Assembly (NCBI GenBank): GCA_963930655.1
Contig: OZ005609.1
Span: 17,991,001-18,055,000 of the forward strand
From: Myrica gale
Taxonomy: Eukaryota; Streptophyta; Magnoliopsida; Fagales; Myricaceae
Direction of reading: 5' to 3'
Length of the DNA: 64,000 bases
Notes under the pieces: model-generated
What the model was told of the DNA's origin: nothing
The model's input: the letters and a program-made list of their open reading frames with translations, nothing else
Databases searched by the model: none
In this document: one piece after another, positions 22,534 to 34,500 of the stretch
Position numbering within the stretch: position 1 is the first letter of the stretch
Layout of the letters: every line of letters begins with the position of its first letter
Made by a program: the position numbers and the translations under genes

Positions 22534-25500
22534 CTGCAACAGAAGAAAACTCAAATGAGTTTGTAGGAGTAGTTTAAGTGTCAATAAAGATGCACTCAAG
22601 GGCTTTCTTGAGGTGGGAATTTTTCGAATGAAGGATACATCCATGTCCAAATCCCTCAGTTTGTAATTGGCAAAGGAAAAAACCTCTTTGAATGCAACAA
22701 AATCCTGGTTTTGCATCAATCTGACACAAGAAATCTAGAAATATATATTTTGTCCACTCTGTTTCCCCCAATCAGGTGGCACCCAAACTATATTCTGTAT
22801 ATTGCAATCAAAGAGATTTTTTTTTTTCTGTGCATGATTGTGAACATATTCTTGAAACAACCAACACACAGATATGCAAAACAGTCAAGCTCTAAAAAAT
22901 TGAGAAACAACCAACACACAAGTATGCAGAACACAGAAGGGGAGTGGTAAAACTGGATCTAGAAGACCCATAGTCTAACACATCTTCTGATATTTTCTTC
23001 CTTAAATAAAGAACATGATCTTACCTCCCAAAAGCATAGCCAAGACTGTGTGTTGTCTGCAAGATCAACAAGAAAGCAGATGGCAATGGAGCCCTTATTG
23101 CAGCACGCAATATCACGGCACAGTCACCAATAGTTGGTGTTCCACCCAATTCTATTACCTGAAAGATGATTATTTATTTCTTAGTTTAAGTGAAAGTTCA
23201 ATGTTCATTCTTTTGAGAAAAAAAAGAGTAAATCAAATGGTTTTATGGTGACAAACACTAAATATTTTGGTCTTAGGTTTTATCATACACCGAATTTGGA
23301 GAGTTCAGAATACCAACATACGTTCAGGCAAAAATGCTTTTAGCATGTCATGGTACAGGGTTTTACATAATCGAATCAAGTTCCAAATTACAGACATAAG
23401 GAAGAAAGTTGATGCAGATGCCAAAGTAGATTCTGATCATAGATGTCTAGATTCATTGGAATTTCAGGGACTTCCAAGTGTCATATAGTTTTGTATTATA
23501 CCATAGCTGGTAAAAAGTATGATTTACCCTACCATAGTCCGCTCCTATTTCACATTTTGTAGAGAAAACAACTGTGCAAAGTTTTTGTTCAACAATAAGT
23601 TACAAGTGCATCTACTCAAGGGGGAGAAAAATAACTAGTATCAAGAATTCCGATACATGATGAATAATATCAAGACACGCATCTGTATCATACAGATATA
23701 TTAACACAGTACAGATACGATATTTCTGCACTTCATAGTCTAATTATTAACCTTCACGATACTAGCAGCATTGATAACCCTATCAAGCATGATAGACTTA
23801 TGTTTGTGGCATCAAGCTAAGCCACTCAGTGGCATGTTGCACTAAAAACTTGGAGGATAAGTAAATGGTATACTTTGTGGTATCTAGGAGAGGTGCAAGC
23901 AGCCCTGAGATTAACAACTCTTGGAGATGCAGCTACTCCAACATAGCACCCAAGAAAAAAAAGGCAAAATATCAATTCTTTTAAGAGAAGAGCACAAGAT
24001 CATAGAAGAATATTGGATTTTATAGTGCAATAGAATATAGAGACTAGCACTATTTTTAATACAGGTGAGCATACAAGTAAGGAAAGAGGCTAGGTGAAAT
24101 TAATGACTATATTCTCACATGACAATAATATATTGCTGTGGCAAAGCAAAGAACAGCTAGAGTTTGGAGATTACAACATGGAAGCATTGAGGTGGGTGTG
24201 ATTGATTAACACATCAACAAGCTGATCAACAGAATCCATGGGCAAAGAGTGGAAGTGCCCCACTGAAGATGATGACGGACAAAATGATGGCTGATTTCTT
24301 TGGGTTTAGTTCGTTCATGAAGATTTCCTTGTGGGGTATCTGAATTGCACTCCAATTACTACAATAAATAAGAGAGCTTGTAGCCTGAGCACTATATGTC
24401 ATGCAATACCCACTGTAATCAACTAAGTTCCGAAGTAGAATCAGCAAGCACTCAATATTCAGAGCTTGAGTGAGTTGTTACAGACCATTTCTTACTTCAA
24501 AAAATGCCAGATTCAACTTCGAGTTGTCACAACGCAAGACAGGAAAACTACCGGCTTGGAAATGCATCTCCCAATATAACGTCCTATGTTAGCTATATGC
24601 TGCATCATTGATGCATTTTATCTCGAAGAAGAAGAGAGAGCACCGTTATCACTGACGTCTGATGCCTCACTCAATTCCCCAAAAATATTGAGGCTCATAA
24701 ATGGGGAAGCTAACTTATCCAAAAAATAAAAATAAATGGGGAAGCTACCACATGGAAGTGCAGCTCCCAACAGTCCTATTGAGTTATATATTGCATTACT
24801 TATGTATTTTTATCCGGAAGAAGAAAGAGTGACTGACAGATTTTGATGTGGATTTGAGCAAATTTTAGAGAGGTACTGTGAGTTATGATGGAAGAGTGAG
24901 AAAGAGACAGGTAGCTCCAATCTTTCCTGTTCAGTGGAACTTAATGCTAAGACCCTTCTCTCTTTTTGTTGTAGTTCGCAATGGAAAGATAATAATCTAC
25001 ACTTTTAAATTTTCATCTTTTTAAATTTTGGAAATTCAAACAAATATCAGTGTTGGAATCAGTTTTGTCTTTCTCAGCCTTATAACGCTAATTCATTGTT
25101 AAATCCATCTCACATATGAGAAGCTGGAGTGAGACTCAAGAACTAGCTCAAATTCGAGACTAAGCTCATCTTACCAAAACAAATGAGTTGGACTAAGCCA
25201 AGCTGAAGCTGAGTAGTTTATTTGACAGGCTGAGTTCAAGTTCACCAGGTAAAACTTTATTCAAGCTCAAATGCCAAGCGCCATCGTTTCTTGGTCGAGC
25301 TTAACTTTGAGTAGCTTACGGCCAATATACTAGGCTCATATGTTGCTCTAATAGCAGCTACAAGTTTTTACTTACAAATCCAACCGCAAATACTCAGGCA
25401 TTCAAAGAGATCACAAAAACAGAATGATCTCAAGGAACCACAAGACAGGCTCCCAAAAAGGGGAATAGAACAACAGGGAAAAAGAATAAAGAAAGATATA

Positions 25501-28500
25501 AAGAAAATGGACCTATGTTAAGAGATAATTGGGCTCAATGAAAGAAGGATTACAAGGCCAATAATGAAATAAGGGAGAAAAAGAAATAGGAACTTGCCTT
25601 CAGCATAACTTCAATAGCCAACTCAACTTCCCATTCCTGCGACCATCTTCGCGGAGCTACATTCTTTAGTTCTCTCTCCCACGTCCAACCCCAGGCATCA
25701 GCTATTGTATACATATCCGACACATCGAACACCTTCCTTTTTCTCAGCTCCTTAAATGCCTCAAATATATCCTCAGGAAACCAGTCGTCGTCGGCATCAT
25801 CCTGTGCTCAAATGCCAGACTCAACATGTAGCTAGTGGAAACAACAACCAAAAACTAGTTTATGCAATTCTATGCCTAACATGTGCCTTCAGAATAACAA
25901 GGGAATCTAAATACAGCCAACTAAGAAAATCCACAAGACTATAATTAATACATATTAGTCATTGGTATCTTTGAATACAAGAAAACATATAATAGTTCAA
26001 TGCAATGAACCTTCATGTTAGGGTTTCTAAGTTATAAAAATCTACATTTTCCTGTGAAGTTGCCTTCAATTCCAATACCTAACTAAACAGCCTCATCCCA
26101 ACCTGAAGATGGAGGTGCAACAATGACGTTATGAATGCACCCCAAGCAATTCCAGAACTTCCAATTCTGTACAACCACTTTGCTTTCTTTCTCCTTACTA
26201 GGACAGAGACAGAGAAAGTACGAATATAACTACATAGAAAATTGCTCTTTTCCCTTGACTTGTTTTGTTCTATGAAATAAGTCTGTGGAGAAGTCTTCCA
26301 TATTTTATGCGGGATGGAGCTTTTTTCTCTCTGGTTTCTCGTGTGGTCTTCGTCCCTATCTAGTCATTGTTAGCCTTGCTTCCATTGTTTTTAGCTGTTG
26401 AAAAGTGTTGTTCCAAAAACAGATCCTGGAGCGTGAGATTTTCGATGAGAGCAATGCTTCGCATGTAATAGAGATTCTGGTGTCTTTCCCGTTCTCGTTT
26501 TGCTTTTTCCGGTTGTGGTTTGCTGTTCGATGGGGTTCTCGAGGTGTTTTAGAATTGAAGCTAAGGAATTTCAAGTTTCAGTGAGCGATGGGGGAGTGAT
26601 CAAGGTGTCGGAATGGAGTAGGAAAAGTTTCAGTTCGATTTCGTTGGGAAGGTTCGGTGTAGTATGGATGATTAACTTGGTTGGAAAGTTGCTGGCGGCT
26701 GATGCTGCTCGCCCCTTCGCTTTGAAATTCAATGAAGCCTCCAGAGCATTCCTGGCTCAGAGGTGTGGGAACAAGGCGGGGCGCTACGTAGCTATCATTG
26801 AGTATGGGGAGGGACGTCGCAGGGGAGTGATTATGGTTCCAGAAGGTGTCGCCGGTAGAGGTTGGAATCTGTTGGCAGATAGTTTCCAGGGTGTCTCCTT
26901 CGCAGATGCCGACAGAAGGAACCCTCCGCCAGTGCACTCTGGTAAGGATTTCTCGAAAAGTGGGGAAAAATTGAAAGTTGCCAATAGGGGTAACATCTCA
27001 TTTACGCATGAGGAGGAGGAGGCTAAGCATGCTGTTTTGGCGGATGACTGCTCAATTTCCAAGGGGGTGGCACTTAATGGGATTTCGGCTACAGACAAAT
27101 TGGGCGAGAGTTTCTGTGTTGAGCATTTTCGCAATAGACTTATGGGTCTAAAAGAGGAGATGGATCGAATTTTTAAGGCTTTAAGTGTGCTGGGTGAGGC
27201 TGGCTCTGATGCTTTGGGCCTCAGTTGTTTGGATTGTGAAGGCAAGGTTCAGAGATCTGTTATGGGTGCAGCCAATGGCCTTCAGCCCACTCTTCAGCCC
27301 GTTGCATTAGCTCTTTCAGTGGATGGGGGTTAGCTAACAATCTCATCAGAAATACTAGCAGTGTCCTCCACAAGATCGCCCTCAACCTCCAACGAAGAAA
27401 TGGAGTTCACCTTCCTTTTGGAGTTGGCCACCCAGTGAAAAAATTTGGTAAATCTATCGCCATCTTTGAGCCATAAAGCTCTAGATTTCTGCTTCCAGCG
27501 AATCTCCTCCATCTCAATCAAAAGATTCACCTCCCCAGAAATATTCAACTTTCGATCTTTTCCCTCGTCATCAATCTGCCCTTCCTCCTCCAAGACATCC
27601 AAGGAAGAGAGCTCCTAAAGTAATGATGCCTTCCTCAGAGCCACATCCCCAAAGATTTCGCGATTCCAAATCTTGATATCCCGCTATAACACCTTCAATT
27701 TAGAGTCAAGCACGAAGCTTGGAGACCCGGAAAAAACATAAGACCTCCACCACATCCCTACTCTATCCACAAACCCATCGGCCTTAAGCCACATATTCTC
27801 AAACCTGAAAGGCTTCCTACCCAAGGGTCTTTGAGTTGGTCGAGTCGTGTGTTGGTTGTTTCTCGGTTTCGGTGGTGTTGAGAAATGTTGATGATGGGGT
27901 TCTCTGGGGCTTATCTGGGGTGTATGGTCCCAACGATGATAGTAGAAGAAGAATTTTGTGAGAGGAGTTGGCTGGGGGTGGTGGCGTGGTGGGATCTTCC
28001 TTGGTGTTTTGGGGGAGATTTAAATATCTCTCGATTTCCTAGTGAGAGGTCGAGATCGAACGGGTTCAGCAATGCTATGGTGGAATTCTCGGAGTTTATT
28101 GATGAAATTTTTTTTATCGATATTCCTTTGATGGGTGGCACCTTCACTTGGTCTAATGGTAGATCTGCTCAATCTTGGTCTAGGATCGATCGTTTTCTCT
28201 TCAACCTGAGTTGGGAGTCATTGTTCCCAGATGTGTTTCAGAAAAACTTGCCAAGATTGTATTCGGATCATTTTCCGATTCCCTTGGAATGTTCTCCCTA
28301 GCTATGACAAAAAGAAGCGGGTACACCTGTCTCAATTGTCTCTCCCCACACCAAAGGTCACTCCAAAAACGAACTCTGTTACCACAACCCACCACAAAAC
28401 GGATGTTCTCACGGAATGGGAACCACCCATTACTGATGAACCTCCAAAGACTAACTCCATAAGAGCCTCCAATCTGGAGGGTCCTCCACCCACCCGTCAC

Positions 28501-31500
28501 ACTCTCATACTTCTCCAAAACGACGTTCCTCCACAAACTATTACTCTCAACAGCAAAGCGCCACAACCATTTCCCAAGTAAAGCCTTGTTGAAAGTGGTC
28601 AGCCGCCTAATACCCAACCCTCCATTCCTTCCGGGGCAGCACACCTTATCCCAATTTAGAAGAGGAAACTTATGATTTCGAAAGATTGATCTTAAGCCCA
28701 GAGACCGCCTCAAAGCAAAGAAGAAGACAGCGAAGAAAGTATCTCATTCTTCGTGAAGTCGATGTATGAGATACTTTCTTGCAATCCTAGTGTTCCTTTT
28801 CCGTGGCGGCGGATTTGGAGGTCCTCCGTCCCTATGAGAGTTTTCTTTTTTGTGTGGGAAGCTACCCAGGGGAGGATCTTGACCATTGACAACCTTAGAA
28901 GGAGGGGCCTTTGCTCACTTGATCGATGCTTCCTTTGCAAATGTACTGGGGAATCGGTGGATTATCTCCTCCTTCATTGTTCGGTGGCTAGGGCTCTTTG
29001 GCATCATGTGTTTAGCATTATGAACATTTGTTGGGTTATGCCCTCTAAGGTGATTGAAGTGTTGTGTGGCTGGAAAAGGAAGTTTGTTGACCCCTTTGCT
29101 TCGGTTGTGTGGAAGATGATCCCTTTGTGCATTTGGTGGGTTATTTGGAGGGAGAGGAATGACAGATGCTTCAATGACACTTTTTCGTCTCTCGATGGGT
29201 TGAAGGGCAAGCTGATGAGTTTTCTTCTTTTATGGGCCAATGTTGTGCTAAGCTATCCTTTCTCAGATTTTTCTGATTTCCTTAGTTTTGTAGCTTGTAT
29301 GGCTTAGGTGGTTCAGTATAGCTCTTTTGTACTGTCACTTTTTTTCTTGTTCCTTAATAAAGTTTTCCTTACATTTAAAAAAAAGTTTGTGGAGAATATA
29401 CGAACAGAAGGGGCTACAATGGACATGGAAAAAACTACACAAATCCCGCTCTACTTAACAAGGAGTAAACCGGTACACCTTTTTGTACTTTTTAAGGCCT
29501 GTATATTACTTGTACCACAGCTTTACTTCTGTTACCAGTAATTCTCAATCTCTACCCTTCAATTTTTGTACCACCGCTTACCGTAAAAAATTTAAACAGA
29601 TGCATGTAAAACCTAAGGCTACCAAATTTCATGACCAGGATCATACTATAGGCCATGCAAGACATCAAAGTATTTTAATCCTTGAGGTAGTCCTTTTATC
29701 ATCAAGTACCTTAGTTTTGGTCCTTTCCAAATTCAGAACGCTTTACGTATTGGATGACAATGAATTAATCAAAATAGGTGATCAACTTACAACTACGACT
29801 GATTTTTTTTGTTCCTAAGCAACTACGACTGATTTAAAAGACTATGTAATAACTAACCAGATCCTTGACAATGAAATCCTCCCCATGCCAAAGAAAAAGA
29901 AAAGGGAAAAGATAGAAATAACACCAATACGGACTTTCTTACCTCCATTGATACTCGAGAAGCTCTTCTCCTTGACTTTTTAGATGAGGAAGTTGTTTGG
30001 TCAGAATCTTTCAACAATTGCACTCCAATCATTTGAAGAGGTTTCTTGGCTTCAACTTCCTTGTCCTTAACCCGGTCTCCATCTTGGCTCTCAGTCTGCT
30101 CTACCTCCTCCTCCTCATCAGCCTCCTCATCTTCAACCTCTTTTGCAACATCTTCTACATCTTCATCCTCCAAAACAGGTGGAGGTTCTAATTTGCCCGT
30201 ATCCAGAGGCTTCCCATGGTCACCATTAATCCCTTCTCCAAGGAACCGGCGTTTCCAGAACTCTGTATTTCCTTCTTCAAGCTTGATCCGAGAAATAAGT
30301 TCATCCAGCTCTTCATCAACCTGTCAGATGTTTCACATTCAAATTTGACTAGCAGTGCTAACCTGGAGGAGAAAGACTATGCTTAAGCAATTTAATTGCG
30401 CATTCTTGTCGAAGAAACGCGAATCTAGTCACATGGAAGGAGGGGAAGTGAATCTTCATTAGTGGAGAAAGAAGAAATGAAGATTAACCTCTTCTTCTTC
30501 CTCCTCGATGGGAGGAACCCAAAGGGGCCGACCACGAGAGCGGTTTATTCTCCTTGCTTTTTGCACACGCTGATAAAGAACATTTCTAGTTCCATCAGTT
30601 GGAAGACTTTGTGCTTCTAGTTCTTCCTTCAGTTCAGAAACTATCATCTTACTTGCAGCCTTGGGCTTCAAAATGTTTTGGTCAGGACCCTTTATAACTT
30701 TTTTTAGCCGCTCCTCCACTCTGATATAATCAGATTCTGTTGCATCCCCTAAAGCTGACAGTCCCTCATTCTGTAGGGTTTTCAAAAGCTTTCGATGGTG
30801 TGCCTTCCAATCCTCGAGACGTCTTTGCTTGAAAGAGGTTTCCATGGGATTTGAGTATATAAATCCAGCAGCATCTGGATCTAGAGGAGTTTTCCCCCTT
30901 CGAGGTACCCATCTTTTGCGATCACCAGTGAGCCCACCCTCTGCAATATACCTGTTCATATGTAGAGATAGGCAATACCATTATAAAGCAGTTACTGCAA
31001 TAGGCTTAAACAAAAACTAAGACATGACTCCACGAAAAGAAAGCACAATAGAACTACTGAAAATATAGAATGTCTACAACAACCATCATTACGGACAGCG
31101 TAGCTGGCCATTTCAAATTCAAATTCAAAATCGAACGTTATTATTCTCTTTGACGATTATTTCCTCATATAGCTTGATCGTTTATTTTTTTTATTGTACA
31201 GCTTGTAATTATAGCTGTATCACGGTGTAATCCTTCTCTACACAGTTTTTCTGCAAACCTCTCTAAAGTTAACATGGTGTCGGAGCCCTGACTATAAACT
31301 GGGTTTCTTGTTTCTGCATGTCTCGTTTCTGTCTCAGACCTACTCGGTTTGAGACTCGTTTGTGCTTCGTGGGATTCTGGTTCATTCCTGATCTTAGCTT
31401 CTTGTCTTTTTTTGCGGGATTCTAGTTCATTCTCGACCTTTGATTCTCTGTCAGTACGGTTCATTTCCAAGAGAATTTTGATTTTATTGTGGGTGCTGTC

Positions 31501-34500
31501 TCGGGCCGCTGCTCTGCTGGTGGCTCTTGGCTCGCTTGTCCCGTCGTTGTCGCAGCTTGTGTTTAGTTGCACTACTCCGGGTGCTGTCAGTTCTCGCAGA
31601 TCTTCTCGTTGGGTGCTGTCGATCTTGTCTCTTGCTGTTGACTCTTTTTGCTGCTCTTGGCTCCTTTTGCTGCTCTTGTGTCTTGGTTTCTCCTTCTTGG
31701 CTCTCCTCCGCAGCTCATCTCTAATTCGTCCTCCGTGCCTGGTTGGTTGGTAGTCTTATCTATCTCATTGTCACCTGGCCTGCCATATGTTATGCTCGTA
31801 ATACTATCAGCAAGTTTATGCAATCTCCTCGGCATCTTCACCTCGCCGCTGTCCATCAAATCATTCGCTATCTTCTTGGCTCTCCTACTCATGGTTTGTT
31901 TTTCCCTGCAAGTGCGTCACTTCAGCTGCAAGCATATTGCGATGCCGGCTGCCCCGATACCCCCAAATCCACTATCGGATGGTGCATGTTCCTTGGTGAT
32001 TCCATTATCTCTTGGAAATGTAAGAAGCAGGACTGTGTCTCTAAGTCTTCCACTGAGGCTGAGTACTGTGCTATGTCTGCTGCCTGCTCCGAAATCATTT
32101 GGCTACGTGGTCTCCTCACTGAACTTGGCTTCTCACAGGCACATCCTACTCCATTTCATGCAGACAACAAGAGTGCCATCCAAATTGCTATCAATCATGT
32201 CTTCCATGAGCGGATCAAGCACATTGAAGTTGATTGTCATTCCATTTAAGAAGAATTTGATCGCAAAGTTATCACCCTCCCACAAATTTCCACCACTCTA
32301 CAGGTTGCGGATATCTTCACCAAATCCATGACACGTTAGCGCCATCACTTCCTTGTTGACAAATTCATGCTTGTCGACTTACCCACATCAATTTGAGGGA
32401 GGATGTCAACGGACAACATAGCAGGCCATTTAATGGTCATTTCAAATTCAAATTTAAAATCGAACAAGTTGAAATCCTGGTTGATAAGGAGTAATTATGG
32501 GATTCTAGAGATTTGATTTAGACAGATTTGGAAAAATTTCCATTTTATTAGGAAATTATTCTTTTCTTTTTTCTTTCTCTCGATTGTATTATATTTAGAC
32601 ACAATCCTTGTACATTTGAATTCAAGAAATACAAAAAATCATTATGTTCTTCATGGTATCGGAGCCAGCAAACCCTAGCTATCAATGACGGACGCCACCG
32701 TCAATAGCGAAGGGCTGGTAACCTCTACAAACCCCACTCGGGAAACACCAGCGTTATCCACCATGGGCTCCAGTGGACTTGACAACTCGTCCTTTCAGCT
32801 CACAATGGAAAAACTAAATGGGAAAAAAATTTGTGAATGGGCTCAATTGATCAAGCTTGTAATCGATGGCAAAGGAAAGTTGGGGTATCTTACCGGCGAG
32901 ACGAAACAACCACCCTCGACCGACGCTGCCGCTCTACTGAAATGGCGGTCAGAAAATTCGATGGTGATTGCATGGTTGGTGAACTCCATGAAATCCTCCA
33001 TCGGAAAAACTTACCTCTTCTTATCAACGGTGAAGGACGCATGGGATGCGGTTCGGGAGACATACTCGGATGTAGAGAACTCCTTTCAGATTTTCGACAT
33101 CAAGACCTGATTATATCAAATGAAACAAGGAGAGAAGGATGTCACCGATTTCTACATGGAGATGATGACTCTGGCAAGAACTCGATTTGAACTACGATGA
33201 CGAATGGGAGTGTTTAGGCAACAGTGTTTGGTACAAAAAGAAGCTTGAAACTGAGCGAGTGTACGAATTCCTTGCTGGTCTCAACAGAAAACTGGACAAC
33301 GTTAGAGGCAGAATCCTCGGTCGACATCCTTTGCCTTCAACGCACGAAGTCTATGCTGAAGGACAGCGTGAGGAGAATAGGTGGAGAGTTATGCTGATGG
33401 ATAATACATCTCTAAGGCCTCATGGGTCTGATATGTCAGTCATAGCTTCTAAAGGCCCAAGAACTGGGTTCAGCCCAAAACCAAATAAAGGCAAAATCTG
33501 GTGCGACCATTGTCACAAAACTGGCCATACGAAGGAAAATTGCTGGGAACTTCACGGGAAGCCTACAGATTGGAAACCGTGGCAGGGCAATCGCACTCAG
33601 GGCTATCAAGCACTCTCGAGCACCCAACCTCGCATTCCTAGGCAGCAAACGACTCCTCCAAGGGCGGCTTTAGTTCTGAACAGCTGGAACAACAATTACA
33701 CAAATTGTTTTCTAGCTTCCAAACCTCTGGTCAGTCCTCCCAGAATATTGCTTCTGTCTCCTTAGCCCACAAAGGTAATTTTCTCAGTGCTCTGAGTACC
33801 TCTCGATCCAAAAATCCTTGGATCATTGACTCAGGCGGTTCCGATCACATGACTGATTCTTACCACCTTTTTTCCTCTTACTCACTCACCTTGTGCTGGC
33901 AATCTCAAAGTTAAAATTGCATATGACTCTCTCTCCTCTGTTGCAGGATAAGGAAGTATTCGAATATTTGATTCAATAACTCTACACTCTGTCCTTCATG
34001 TTCCAAAATTATCATGCAATTTACTGTCCATTAGCCAGTTGACACAAGACTCCAATTACTTTGCTAAATTTCTTCGTTCTTCATTGTGTATTTCAGGATC
34101 TATCATCGGGGAAGACAATTGACAGTGCTAAGGAGTGTGAGGGACTGTATTACTTTGAGGAGGCTGCTTCGCATGAACACAGTCAAAACTCTTATGTGTA
34201 ATTCTGCATCTGTTCCTAGAAATGATGACATTATGTTATGGCATTTTCGAATGGGTCATCTCAATTTTCAATATTTGCGACGCTTATTTCCTTTCATTTT
34301 TTCCAATAGTCAGTCGTTTGATTTTCCATGTGAAATCTGTGAGCTTGCCAAACATCATCGAACATCTTTCCCTCAATCCAAATACAAACTGTTGAAACTA
34401 GGGTTTCTCCACAAAAGAGAAGAAAGGAAAAGATGATTTTTTCTCTGTACTCACACTTATCCAAAATTATAGATATTGTCATAAGCATCAACATCCTTTC

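Noticed and set aside
26578..27245. Open frames on - (26578-26937, 26784-27245)
   Set aside because: Shadows of the + strand LINE ORF1, which has recognisable conserved blocks.
31349..32331. Long open frames on + rich in Leu and Ser (31349-31753, 31648-32331)
   Set aside because: They are out-of-frame readings of a copia leader and of RNase H, whose true frame is 31743-32249.
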